A DNA stretch of 64,000 nucleotides from ATZT02 sp038145175 (GTDB taxonomy: Bacteria > Actinomycetota > Actinomycetes > S36-B12 > UBA5976): NCBI GenBank assembly GCA_038145175.1, contig JAYQPE010000002.1, positions 1 through 64,000 of the forward strand. The letters are read 5' to 3'. Shown here piece after piece: positions 24,330 to 32,681 of this stretch. A model generated the notes under the pieces. The model did not search any database. It was not told the origin of the DNA and saw only the letters and a list, made by a program, of their open reading frames with translations. Position 1 is the first letter of the stretch; every line of letters starts with the position of its first letter. The translations under genes and the position numbers were made by a program.

Positions 24330-25955
24330 ATGGCGAAAATGATCGCTTTTGACGAAGACGCAAGACGTTCCATGGAACGTGGCATGAATATTTTGGCTGA
24401 CGCAGTTCGCGTCACCCTAGGACCAAAAGGACGTAACGTCGTTTTGGAAAAGAAATGGGGAGCACCAACCATTACTAACGATGGTGTCTCTATCGCAAAA
24501 GAAATTGATTTAGAAGATCCATACGAAAAAATCGGTGCAGATCTAGTTAAAGAAGTAGCAAAGAAAACTGATGATGTAGCAGGAGATGGAACAACTACTG
24601 CAACAGTTTTAGCTCAAGCACTTGTTCGTGAAGGTTTAAGAAACGTTGCAGCTGGTGCAAATCCAATGGCATTAAAACGCGGAATTGAATCTGCTGTGGA
24701 AAAAATTGTTGCCAAGTTATTAGACATGGCAAAAGATGTTGAAACCAAAGAACAAATTGCCTCCACTGCATCAATTTCTGCTGGTGGAGATTCAGAAGTT
24801 GGCGGAATCATTGCAGAAGCAATGGACAAAGTTGGTAAGGAAGGTGTAATCACTGTTGAAGAAAGCAACACTTTCGGTTTAGAACTAGAACTAACTGAAG
24901 GTATGCGCTTTGATAAAGGTTACATTTCTCCATACTTTGTAACAGATCCAGAAAGAATGGAAACTGTAATTGAAGATCCTTACATTTTAATTGCTAATTC
25001 AAAAATCAGTGCAGTTAAAGATGTATTACCTATTTTGGAAAAAGTAATGCAAAGTGGAAAACCACTTGTAATACTTGCTGAAGATGTTGAAGGTGAAGCT
25101 TTAGCAACTTTGATCGTTAACAAAATCAAAGGAACTTTCCGCTCAGTTGCAGTAAAGGCTCCAGGTTTTGGTGATCGCAGAAAAGCAATGTTGCAAGACA
25201 TCGCAATTTTGACAGGTGCTCAAGTTATCAGTGAAGAAGTTGGATTAAAACTTGAAAACACTGGTCTTGACATGTTGGGTAAAGCTCGCAAAGTAGTTTC
25301 CACAAAAGATGAAACCACAATTGTGGAAGGCGCTGGTTCTGCTGATCAAATTGCAGGAAGAGTTGCTCAAATTCGCACTGAAATTGAAAACAGCGATTCA
25401 GATTACGATCGTGAAAAATTACAAGAACGTTTAGCAAAACTTGCAGGCGGTGTAGCTGTTATCAAGGTAGGAGCTGCAACTGAAGTTGAACTAAAAGAAC
25501 GTAAACATCGCATTGAAGATGCTGTAAGAAATGCAAAAGCTGCAGTGGAAGAAGGAATTGTTGCCGGAGGTGGCGTTGCTTTGATCCAAGCAGGTAAAGA
25601 GGCATTAAAAGATGTGAAACTATCAGGTGATGAAGCAACTGGGGTAAACATTGTTCGTGTAGCAATCGAAGCACCTTTGAAGCAAATTGCAGTTAACGCA
25701 GGACTTGAAGGTGGAGTTGTAGCTGAAAAAGTTGCCAACCTAAAAGCAGGCGAAGGCTTAGATGCATCAAGTGGCGAATATGTTGACATGGTTAAAGCAG
25801 GAATTATCGATCCTGCCAAAGTAACTCGTTCAGCATTACAAAACGCTGCTTCAATTGCTGCCTTGTTCTTAACAACAGAAGCAGTAGTTGCTGATAAACC
25901 TGAAAAAACTCCAGCAGCTCCAGCAATGCCAGACGGTGGAGGAATGGACTTCTAA
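24330..25955 (+). CDS. groL: Chaperonin GroEL (60 kDa)
   Basis: 541 residues, MAKMIAFDEDARRSMERGMN at the start with AAGGAAT upstream. Folds proteins in the cytosol as a 14-mer with GroES. Conserved VTLGPKGRNVVLEKKWGAPTITNDGVSIAKEI, the nucleotide-site VAGDGTTTATVLAQ, and AAVEEGIVAGGGVAL are seen. The tail (PAMPDGGGMDF) ends in a short Gly/Met run rather than the His-rich tail of mycobacterial GroEL1, so it is the housekeeping GroEL2 type. It stands alone without groES, as is common for this copy. Controlled by tandem CIRCE and ended by a strong terminator. Confidence 0.97.
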   Translation: MAKMIAFDEDARRSMERGMNILADAVRVTLGPKGRNVVLEKKWGAPTITNDGVSIAKEIDLEDPYEKIGADLVKEVAKKTDDVAGDGTTTATVLAQALVREGLRNVAAGANPMALKRGIESAVEKIVAKLLDMAKDVETKEQIASTASISAGGDSEVGGIIAEAMDKVGKEGVITVEESNTFGLELELTEGMRFDKGYISPYFVTDPERMETVIEDPYILIANSKISAVKDVLPILEKVMQSGKPLVILAEDVEGEALATLIVNKIKGTFRSVAVKAPGFGDRRKAMLQDIAILTGAQVISEEVGLKLENTGLDMLGKARKVVSTKDETTIVEGAGSADQIAGRVAQIRTEIENSDSDYDREKLQERLAKLAGGVAVIKVGAATEVELKERKHRIEDAVRNAKAAVEEGIVAGGGVALIQAGKEALKDVKLSGDEATGVNIVRVAIEAPLKQIAVNAGLEGGVVAEKVANLKAGEGLDASSGEYVDMVKAGIIDPAKVTRSALQNAASIAALFLTTEAVVADKPEKTPAAPAMPDGGGMDF

Positions 25956-25973
25956 TTAAAAATTAGAAAATTA

Positions 25974-26006
25974 AAAAGCCCGCAATAAATTTTGCGGGCT
26001 TTTTTA
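25974..26006 (+). terminator. Intrinsic terminator after groL
   Basis: Stem AAAAGCCCGCAA / TTGCGGGCTTTT with a 6-nt loop, followed by T-rich sequence. It starts 18 nt after the groL stop and isolates groL from the next gene. It is the only textbook intrinsic terminator I found in the window. Confidence 0.93.
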
Positions 26007-26086
26007 TATCGTGGAACAAGTTAATTCATTGCTTGAAAAAAAGTCTTATAGGGTGAAGAATTACCCAAGAATCAAAGGAGATTTAA

Positions 26087-27253
26087 ATGAGTAGTCAAGT
26101 TGTGAAAATTGAAGAATTTGGAATTTCCGAAGAATTTGGCTACATGCAAAATGTTGACCCAGTAACTTCACTTCCAGCTGGAAATGAAGCATGGGATGAA
26201 ATGGGAAAAAATTTACCAAAATATTTAATGGGTACTGATTTTAGAAAAAGAGTTAAAGAATTACCTCCATTTAATTTACAAAATTTAAATACCGAAGGTG
26301 AAATTAGAAGAGCCATGTTAGTTCTTTCCTATATCGGTATGGCTTACCAATGGTCAGATAATAATCCTGCATTTGTAATTCCTGAAAGATTAGCTAAACC
26401 TTGGTATGAAGTTGGAAAATTAGTCGGCAGACCTCCGATACTTTCTTATGCGAGTTATTCAATTGATAATTGGTATCGCTTAGACAACAAAGGTCCAATT
26501 GAATGTGGCAATATCGCACTTTTGCAATGTTTCTTAGGTGGACAAGATGAAGAATGGTTCATTCTGATTCATATCGACATTGAAAAGAAAGCAGGTAAAG
26601 CTTTAAAAGCAATAGAAGAAGCCCAATCTGCAGTTGTAGCCAATGATGTTGAAAAATTAGAAAAAGCTTTAACAAAAATGCGTGACAGCATTAAATCAAT
26701 GTATGACGTATTGGCAAGAATGCCTGAAAAATGCGATCCTTATGTTTATTTTCATAGAGTTCGTCCATATATTTTTGGTTGGAAAAATAACCCAGCTTTA
26801 CCAGATGGAGTTATTTATGAAGGGGTAGATGAGTATCAAGGCAAAGGTCAAAAATTTAGAGGTGAAACTGGAGCACAAAGTGCAATTGTTCCTGCATTAG
26901 ATGGCGTATTAGGAATTGAACATGAAAGAGATGAATTAAGAGATTATTTGATGGAAATGCGCCAATATATGCCTCCAAAACATGTGAAGTTTATTGAAGC
27001 AGTGGAGAACGGACCAAGTGTTAGAGACTTTGTATTCAAATTAAATAACAATTCAATAAAAAATGTTTTTAATGAATGTGTCTCCTTAGTTGCAGATTTT
27101 AGAGCGCTTCACCTTGAATATGCAGGAACTTATATTCATGCTCAAGCCCAAAAAACACCGGGAAATCCATCTGCTGTGGGAACCGGAGGAACACCATTTA
27201 TGATTTACTTGCGAAAGCATCGAGACGAAACCAGAAATCAACCAGTTAAATAG
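26087..27253 (+). CDS. Indoleamine 2,3-dioxygenase-family protein
   Basis: 388 residues; AAAGGAG 7 nt before the ATG. Heme enzyme family that opens the indole ring of tryptophan to N-formylkynurenine. Family features: an N-terminal helical part, YASYSIDNWYRLD, GNIALLQCFLGGQDEEWFILIHIDIE, the RPYIFGWKN segment, a C-terminal FRALHLEYAGTYI whose His342 matches the proximal heme ligand of IDO, and the signature AVGTGGTPFMIYLRKHRDET (365-369 GTGGT). No kynurenine formamidase or kynureninase is adjacent, so the pathway context is missing; related bacterial IDO-like proteins may act on other indoles. First of a run with the DUF1761 and DUF5522 genes. Confidence 0.85.
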   Translation: MSSQVVKIEEFGISEEFGYMQNVDPVTSLPAGNEAWDEMGKNLPKYLMGTDFRKRVKELPPFNLQNLNTEGEIRRAMLVLSYIGMAYQWSDNNPAFVIPERLAKPWYEVGKLVGRPPILSYASYSIDNWYRLDNKGPIECGNIALLQCFLGGQDEEWFILIHIDIEKKAGKALKAIEEAQSAVVANDVEKLEKALTKMRDSIKSMYDVLARMPEKCDPYVYFHRVRPYIFGWKNNPALPDGVIYEGVDEYQGKGQKFRGETGAQSAIVPALDGVLGIEHERDELRDYLMEMRQYMPPKHVKFIEAVENGPSVRDFVFKLNNNSIKNVFNECVSLVADFRALHLEYAGTYIHAQAQKTPGNPSAVGTGGTPFMIYLRKHRDETRNQPVK

Positions 27254-27261
27254 GAGATATT

Positions 27262-27687
27262 TTGTTAGCAAATATAAATTGGATTGCAGTTTTATTAGCA
27301 ACTTTAGTTAGCTTTATTAGTGGATTTATTTGGTTTGGACCAAAAACTTTTTATCCGGTTTGGTGGAAAGCAATGGGCAAATCTGACAAAGAAGAACCAG
27401 GTTCACATCAAAATATGGCGGTAGTTTTTGGAACGATTGTAGTTGCACTATTTGTGCAAGCTTTATTTCTTTCCATAGTTTTAAGCTGGTTTGCTGCAAG
27501 TAATGGAAGTTTAACTGCAACAAGTGGAGCTTTTGCTGGCTTTATTGTTGGTGTAGGAATTGTGGCAGCAACTCCATTAAGTCATCGTTTAATGGGTGGA
27601 CATGGTTTTAAAGTTTGGGCTTTAGAAGTTGGAAATGATGTTTTGAATTTTGTTTTGATGGGCCTAGTAATTGGAGCTTTAAGTTAA
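27262..27687 (+). CDS. DUF1761 membrane protein
   Basis: 141 residues from TTG, with AGGAGA overlapping the previous stop. Four membrane segments; the first contains NWIAVLLATLVSFISGFIWFGPKTFYPVWWKAMGK, the DUF1761 hallmark (GxxWYGPxxF-like followed by W-K/x-x-x-G). Function unknown. Its stop overlaps the DUF5522 start by one base. Confidence 0.8.
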   Translation: MLANINWIAVLLATLVSFISGFIWFGPKTFYPVWWKAMGKSDKEEPGSHQNMAVVFGTIVVALFVQALFLSIVLSWFAASNGSLTATSGAFAGFIVGVGIVAATPLSHRLMGGHGFKVWALEVGNDVLNFVLMGLVIGALS

Positions 27688-27878
27688 TGCCAACAAAATT
27701 TGATCAATCAGATCCAATGTATGAAAAAATAATGGCAGCACACGATGCTGCAGTTGCTGCAGGATTAACTGAATATAAAGATCCTAAATCAGGATTTTCA
27801 GTTATGACAGAACCTTTTTTGAAATCAAAAGGTTTTTGTTGCAAATCAAATTGCAGACATTGTCCATATCCAAATTAA
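27687..27878 (+). CDS. DUF5522 small cysteine-motif protein
   Basis: 63 residues. The C-terminus reads GFCCKSNCRHCPYPN, the conserved CCxxxCRHCPY motif of DUF5522, suggestive of metal or Fe-S binding. The N-terminal part is an amphipathic helix. Function unknown. Its end overlaps the convergent glutaredoxin-like gene by 4 nt. Confidence 0.8.
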   Translation: MPTKFDQSDPMYEKIMAAHDAAVAAGLTEYKDPKSGFSVMTEPFLKSKGFCCKSNCRHCPYPN

Positions 27879-28132
27879 AGAATAGAAAACTCTTCTAGTT
27901 TCTTTTTTAAATCAATATCTGATGGTTCAACTAAGTATGAATCATCTGGAAAAGTGATTACAGGTATTGATTGTTTTCCACTAATTTGAATAGCTTTATC
28001 TTTACCTTTTTCATCATGCTCAACATCTATATAAGTGTAATTGACATTATTTTGATCTAGAAATCTTTTTGATCTTCTGCAATCACCGCACCATTCGGCA
28101 CCATACATGGTTACTTTGTTTTCACTCATCAT
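27875..28132 (-). CDS. Glutaredoxin/mycoredoxin-like protein
   Basis: 85 residues with a complete thioredoxin fold: TMYGAEWCGDCRRSKRFLD carries a two-cysteine CGDC active site, followed by the cis-proline loop SIPVITFPDD. Actinobacteria that make mycothiol use mycoredoxins of this size (active site CxxC after a W) to reduce mycothiol-mixed disulfides; mshA and mshD in this window support that reading. NrdH is less likely because its active site is CVQC/CxxC without the preceding W-C-G-D pattern. Substrate unproven. Confidence 0.8.
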   Translation of the reverse strand: MMSENKVTMYGAEWCGDCRRSKRFLDQNNVNYTYIDVEHDEKGKDKAIQISGKQSIPVITFPDDSYLVEPSDIDLKKKLEEFSIL

Positions 28133-28197
28133 TCCTCTTTTAAATTTCTGCGAGTCAAAGTTGCTAAGACTACTTAATTTTTAGTCTAATAGATTTC

Positions 28198-28323
28198 ATG
28201 ATGGGTGATCCTGGACCATGTCCTGCATGCGAAGCAAGTGATCTTGAAAGACGTGGTGGAAAAGATATGTGCCCAAAATGTTTTTATATCCAACCTTGTT
28301 GTGACGGTGGATACTGCGAATAA
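28198..28323 (+). CDS. Small cysteine-rich protein (41 aa)
   Basis: 41 residues, or 40 from the second ATG at 28201. It holds seven cysteines: PCPAC near the start, MCPKC in the middle and PCCDGGYC at the end, a zinc-ribbon or Fe-S-like arrangement. There is no clear Shine-Dalgarno; a TCTAAT box 9 nt before the ATG would suit a leaderless transcript. It fits exactly between the divergent glutaredoxin-like gene and the convergent membrane protein (1-nt gap), which supports it being real. I do not recognise a named family. Confidence 0.65.
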   Translation: MMGDPGPCPACEASDLERRGGKDMCPKCFYIQPCCDGGYCE

Positions 28324-28324
28324 T

Positions 28325-28996
28325 TTATCGCTTTTTACCTGGCAATATTTTGTCTATTGCAAAATAAACAATAAAAACAACTAGACCAAAAATTAACGTA
28401 AATACAGTTCCAGTTAAAGCTCCAATGTAGCCAAGATCTGCAGCATTTATGAATCCATATGGATATTGGTTAATGACAAAACCTCTAGCAAATGTGTACA
28501 CAATATATAAAATTGGAATGATTAGAGCTTTCCCAATATTTTTCCAGCTAAACCATTTTCTTGGACCAAATAATAACCAAACCAAAATAGTTAGAGGTGG
28601 TGTTATGTAATGGAGTAAATAATTTGTGTAAATATTCCAACTTTGTGGATTTGCATCAGGTGCAAGAATTAACATATAAACAATTGCAGTAACAGTAATC
28701 ATCATTAAACTTGCAATTCTTAAAACTTTTAACCAATTTTTATTATTACTTGGATTTTTATAAAGAGCATAAGTGGTAATTCCAACTAAGATATTGCTCC
28801 AAATTGTGAAGTAACTTAAGTTGTCGATAATCCTTGGTAATGCTCCAGCCATTCCCTCAGGATGTCCTCCAAAAAAGGTAGGTGTTTCTTGCGGTGTGAT
28901 GACAATTCCAAAAGCATCAATGGTCAACGAGCCAAGAGCGCCAAGCCATGCCACTATGGAATTAACACCAAATGCAAAACGGGAGATTGATCTCAT
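28325..28996 (-). CDS. Pr6Pr-family (FAR-17a/AIG1-like) membrane protein
   Basis: About 223 residues with six membrane segments. Pr6Pr family features are DNLSYFTIWSNILVGITTYAL (segment 2), a histidine in the LLHYITPPLTILVWLLFGPRKWFSW loop, and IPILYIVYTFARGF. Related eukaryotic proteins (AIG1/ADTRP) hydrolyse fatty-acid esters; the bacterial role is unknown. The start at 28996 (MRSISRFAFG) places the first segment well; an upstream ATG at 29038 is also open. Either start overlaps the divergent lipoprotein hydrolase start, which is unusual. Confidence 0.78.
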   Translation of the reverse strand: MRSISRFAFGVNSIVAWLGALGSLTIDAFGIVITPQETPTFFGGHPEGMAGALPRIIDNLSYFTIWSNILVGITTYALYKNPSNNKNWLKVLRIASLMMITVTAIVYMLILAPDANPQSWNIYTNYLLHYITPPLTILVWLLFGPRKWFSWKNIGKALIIPILYIVYTFARGFVINQYPYGFINAADLGYIGALTGTVFTLIFGLVVFIVYFAIDKILPGKKR

Positions 28997-29993
28997 GAAG
29001 AAGATGCTAGCGCTACTTAGCATTGTTTCTGCACTCATTTTGTCATCTTGTTCATCAACCTCGAATGAAAATCAAGGGCAAAGCCCAGAAACAAGTTCTC
29101 CAACACCTTCACCTACTAAAGAGTTTCACCCAATTTCTTTAGAAGCATTAAGCCAACAAGAATTCATAGGGACAGATTTAAAACTTGAAAAAGTATTAGG
29201 TGAAAATTCAAAATTTACTCGTTATTACATTACTTATAAATCAAATGGATTATTAATTTCAGGAATTATGAATGTGCCAAAAGGTGATGGTCCTTTCCCA
29301 ACTTTAGTTTTAGCTCATGGTTATATAGATCCAGAAATTTATACAACTGGTAGAGGTTTAGCAAGAGAACAAAAATATTTAGCAGAAAAAGGTTTTGTAG
29401 TTTTACATACAGACTATAGAAACCATGCAGGATCTGATAAAGATCCAGATAATGATGTGAACTTTAGGTTTGGTTACACAGAAGATGTGGTTAATGCAGC
29501 ACTTGCCTTAAGAAATGCAAATTTTGAATTTGTTGATAAAGAAAGAATTGGTCTACTGGGTAGATCTATGGGTGGAGGAATTGCATTTAACACTATGGTT
29601 GCAAAGCCAGGAGTATTTGATGCATTTGTTCTTTTTGCACCAACAAGTGCAAATGCTGTCGACAATTTTAATAGATGGACCAGAATGCGTTTTGATGTTG
29701 CAGAAAGAATTGAAAAGCAATTTGGTCTACCAGATCAAAATCCAGAATTCTGGAACGGAATTTCTGCTATAAATTATTTTGACCGTATCCAAGAACCAGT
29801 ATTAATTTTGCATGGCACAGAAGATGAATCTTGCGATATTCAATGGTCAGTCAATGCAGCAGCTTCTTTAGAAAAAGCTGGAAAGAAATTTGAATTTATT
29901 CAATACGAAGGTGAAAAACATGCATTTATTCCTAAGTGGCCAGATTCAATGGCAGAAACTACTAGATTTTTTGAAGAACACTTAAAGAGTTAG
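28995..29993 (+). CDS. Lipoprotein alpha/beta hydrolase, prolyl oligopeptidase-like (S9)
   Basis: 332 residues. Start set at 28995 because it gives a proper lipoprotein signal (MKKMLALLSIVSALILSSC, lipidated Cys19) with GGGAGA upstream; the open frame extends further upstream, opposite to the membrane protein. Catalytic core: TLVLAHGYIDPEIYTTGRG, nucleophile elbow GLLGRSMGGGIAFN, acid in LILHGTEDESC, histidine in GEKHAFIPKW. This is the S9/dipeptidyl-peptidase-like hydrolase class, probably a surface peptidase or esterase. The Ser/Thr/Pro linker after the Cys is typical of anchored enzymes. Confidence 0.87.
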   Translation: MKKMLALLSIVSALILSSCSSTSNENQGQSPETSSPTPSPTKEFHPISLEALSQQEFIGTDLKLEKVLGENSKFTRYYITYKSNGLLISGIMNVPKGDGPFPTLVLAHGYIDPEIYTTGRGLAREQKYLAEKGFVVLHTDYRNHAGSDKDPDNDVNFRFGYTEDVVNAALALRNANFEFVDKERIGLLGRSMGGGIAFNTMVAKPGVFDAFVLFAPTSANAVDNFNRWTRMRFDVAERIEKQFGLPDQNPEFWNGISAINYFDRIQEPVLILHGTEDESCDIQWSVNAAASLEKAGKKFEFIQYEGEKHAFIPKWPDSMAETTRFFEEHLKS

Positions 29994-30379
29994 TTTTTAT
30001 TTTTTCCTAGAGCAAGTGCTACAACATAAAGTGTTGAAAAAACAAAGCCAATAATTGCATAAATTATTCTGCCCAGATTTGGTTCTCCAGGAGCAAGTAG
30101 GGTAACAATTCCTAAAGCTAAAGAAACTAAAGACATTAAAATTGCAAAAGTTCTTACGACATAATTAGATGAATTATTTCTTACTACAATCATTAAATAA
30201 CCTAAAGGAAGTAAAACTATTCCAGTCATTCTTAAACTCCAGAATGCATCTTCACCAGAAATACCAATAAATTGACCAAATAAATCTGGTCTTGAAATTA
30301 GAGCCACAGCAGACAAAATAAAAATCGTTCCGCCAGCAAGCATTACTTGACGAATACGATACTGACCAAGGTTATTCAT
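29990..30379 (-). CDS. Small membrane protein, unknown
   Basis: 129 residues with four predicted membrane segments (AGGTIFILSAVALI, MTGIVLLPLGYLMIVV, FAILMSLVSLALGIVTLL, IIYAIIGFVFSTLYVVALAL). Overall it resembles the many small four-helix proteins of unknown function. Its end overlaps the convergent hydrolase by 4 nt; it lies 25 nt downstream of eamA and may be read with it. Confidence 0.7.
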   Translation of the reverse strand: MNNLGQYRIRQVMLAGGTIFILSAVALISRPDLFGQFIGISGEDAFWSLRMTGIVLLPLGYLMIVVRNNSSNYVVRTFAILMSLVSLALGIVTLLAPGEPNLGRIIYAIIGFVFSTLYVVALALGKNKN

Positions 30380-30404
30380 AAATTCAGTTTATTTTGAAAA
30401 AGAA

Positions 30405-31319
30405 TTAATTTCTAGCAGTTTCAGCAAAAAGAACACCTGTTAAAACCATAATTCCACCTAAAATTTGAATTCCTACCAAAGTTTCTCCTAAAAGAATCAG
30501 GGCAACTACTGAAGCAAGAACTGGTTCAAGTAATCCAAAGACAGAAGCTCTTTTTGAATCTATATATTTAAATGCCATGAAATAAAGTAAGAATGGTAAA
30601 ACTGTACCCATAAAAATAATCCAAAAAATTACTGCACCTAATGGAATGCTTCCTACGTTATGTGGAAGCACTACTTGATTTGAAAGTAAATTCCAAGGAA
30701 TTGTATTTAAAGGTTGAGCAAAGAACCAAAATATTGCACCGACTCCCATTGCAAGAGTTGTTAATGAAATTGCACTTCTTTTAGATACTAAAAATTCACC
30801 ACCAATGTAATAAATAGCTAAAGCAACTGCAGCACCAAATGCACTAACTACTCCAAAAGAATCTAATTTTGATCCAGTCCAAACTTGGGTAATAAAAGAT
30901 AAACCAAGTATTGCTAAGAATAGTGATAACCAAACTCTGGCACTAACTTGTCTTTTTAAAACTAATCTTAAATAAAGAGCAACCATAATGGGAGCAGTAA
31001 ATTCAATTATTAAAGCCACCCCAACTTCAATTCTTTTAATAGCGACAAAATATAGAAATTGAGTCATAGCGACTCCAAAAAAACCATAACCAATTAAAGG
31101 TAAAATTTCTTTTTTCTTTACCTTTAAACCACTTCTTCCCACAAATAAAGAAACAATCAGAAGTAAAAGAAAAGCCCCTTCAATTCTTAATGCTGATAAT
31201 TCGGAGGACGATAATCCATTCAATAGAGCTAGTTTTGCAACTGGTCCATTAATAGCAAAACAGAAAAGCCCCAACGTCATTAATCCATAACCAGTTAACT
31301 GGTTAGATTTTGTATTCAA
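30405..31319 (-). CDS. EamA/RhaT-family drug-metabolite transporter
   Basis: 304 residues, ten membrane segments in two EamA repeats. NGPVAKLALLNGLSSSELSALRIEGAFLLLL opens repeat 1, and the repeat 2 signature is FKYIDSKRASVFGLLEPVLASVVALILLGETL. RhtA-like exporters of this type move amino acids or other metabolites outward. It starts next to the NUDIX stop, so it is the last of the glnR-mshD-NUDIX-eamA run. Confidence 0.88.
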   Translation of the reverse strand: MNTKSNQLTGYGLMTLGLFCFAINGPVAKLALLNGLSSSELSALRIEGAFLLLLIVSLFVGRSGLKVKKKEILPLIGYGFFGVAMTQFLYFVAIKRIEVGVALIIEFTAPIMVALYLRLVLKRQVSARVWLSLFLAILGLSFITQVWTGSKLDSFGVVSAFGAAVALAIYYIGGEFLVSKRSAISLTTLAMGVGAIFWFFAQPLNTIPWNLLSNQVVLPHNVGSIPLGAVIFWIIFMGTVLPFLLYFMAFKYIDSKRASVFGLLEPVLASVVALILLGETLVGIQILGGIMVLTGVLFAETARN

Positions 31320-31727
31320 TTATTTAATTCCTAATTCTTGGCAAGCTTCTTCTAAAAGAAATCTATCAGCCTCATAACTTAATGTTTTTAAGGCATCAGA
31401 CTTAGATAACCAAAGAAGTTCATCAACTTCATCATTATTTTCAAAATCTTTTTCAGTTAAGTTCTTGGCTAGCCAATAATGAACAATCTTTTCTTTACCT
31501 TTTACTTCGTATTCTCTACTTTTTAATTTTTTCTCAAATTCAACAATGAGACCAGTTTCTTCAAGTATTTCTCTTTTAGCAGTTTGTTCAATAGTTTCAT
31601 TTCCATCAACTTTTCCTTTAGGAAATGACCAATCATCACGATGCGGTCTATGGATAATGGCGAATAAATATTCGGTTTCTTTTTTATAAATTACAGCTCC
31701 GGCTGCAACTATTTGGTCAGATTTCAT
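31320..31727 (-). CDS. NUDIX hydrolase (MutT/Ap4A type)
   Basis: 135 residues. Full Nudix box GKVDGNETIEQTAKREILEETGL. The AAGAVIYKKETEYLFAIIHRPHRDDWSFPKGKVD context resembles the N-terminal domain of mycobacterial MutT1 and small Ap4A/diadenosine or 8-oxo-dGTP hydrolases, but the C-terminal phosphatase domain of MutT1 is absent. Its start overlaps the end of mshD by 11 nt. Confidence 0.9.
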   Translation of the reverse strand: MKSDQIVAAGAVIYKKETEYLFAIIHRPHRDDWSFPKGKVDGNETIEQTAKREILEETGLIVEFEKKLKSREYEVKGKEKIVHYWLAKNLTEKDFENNDEVDELLWLSKSDALKTLSYEADRFLLEEACQELGIK

Positions 31728-32676
31728 ATGAATTAGAAATATAAAGTTTGTCTACACCCCAAAAACTAAAACCTAAAGACGTGTATAAATCGATGGCATT
31801 TTTGTTATTTGAATCTACATACAACATGGCTGAATCAAGTCCTGCTCTTCTTAAATAATTTAATCCCCACAATGTTAATAACTTTCCTATGCCTTTGCCT
31901 TGATGATCAGGATCTACTCCTAATACATAAATTTCTCCAATGGGTTCATGCCCGTGTGAATGATGGGTGTGACCATCATATTCAACATGTTCATGGTCTT
32001 GTCCATGAATTTTTGTCCAACAAAACCCAACTAATTCTTTGTTTTTATTTTCTAGTAATACAAAACCATCAGATTTAAACCAAGATTCTTTTAACCTTAA
32101 TTCTAAATCATCAAGTGTCCAGTTAGCTTGATCTGGTAATTTTTCAAAAGATTTTTTATTTAATTCTAAAAATTTTGATGAATCTTTATATGCATCAAAG
32201 TTTCTAAATGCTAACCCTTCAATTTCAAATAGTGGTTGAATTTGAGAAAATAAAGATCTACGCATTTGTATAACATTTCTAACCGGGACAAAGCCTAATT
32301 TTGTGGCAAAGCTTCTTGCCAGATCTGTATCACCGTGCGACCAAAGTCTAAGTGGCTGATTATTTATTTGGTTTTTCATTTCTTTTAAGAGTAAAGTTGC
32401 AACACCTTTTTTTCTTGAATTTGGACTTACTACTAATTCGCCACTTGGACCGGAGACTAGATCAGTTGTATCAAGGTGTGCATAACCGACAATATTTTTG
32501 TTTTCATCTTCTGCAAGTAAATGAGTAACAGGTCTATCACCACCACTTCTTAAATGAAGTTCTACGTGTTCTGAAAAAGGTCTAGCACCATCTAATTCAC
32601 TTGCTTTTATAACAATTTCTAGAATTTGATCAACTTGTTTATTATTTAATTCTTTTAAAACTAACACCTTAGTCAT
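31717..32676 (-). CDS. mshD: Mycothiol synthase (two GNAT domains)
   Basis: 319 residues. Last step of mycothiol synthesis: acetylates Cys-GlcN-Ins with acetyl-CoA. Two GNAT repeats are visible; the CoA loops are NSRKKGVATLLL (86-97) and DHQGKGIGKLLTLWGLNYLRRAG (after residue 250). The conserved GEIYVLGVDP is just before the second loop. Unusual: residues 224-243, where relatives have a short WTKxHxxxxxxxG loop, hold eight histidines (HGQDHEH...HTHHSHGH). It lies 5 nt after glnR and overlaps the NUDIX gene. Confidence 0.93.
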   Translation of the reverse strand: MTKVLVLKELNNKQVDQILEIVIKASELDGARPFSEHVELHLRSGGDRPVTHLLAEDENKNIVGYAHLDTTDLVSGPSGELVVSPNSRKKGVATLLLKEMKNQINNQPLRLWSHGDTDLARSFATKLGFVPVRNVIQMRRSLFSQIQPLFEIEGLAFRNFDAYKDSSKFLELNKKSFEKLPDQANWTLDDLELRLKESWFKSDGFVLLENKNKELVGFCWTKIHGQDHEHVEYDGHTHHSHGHEPIGEIYVLGVDPDHQGKGIGKLLTLWGLNYLRRAGLDSAMLYVDSNNKNAIDLYTSLGFSFWGVDKLYISNSYEI

Positions 32677-32681
32677 AGGTG

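Noticed and set aside
25403..25819. 138-codon minus-strand open frame inside groL
   Set aside because: Antisense to a conserved gene; low-complexity Ser/Thr/Pro product, no homology I recognise.
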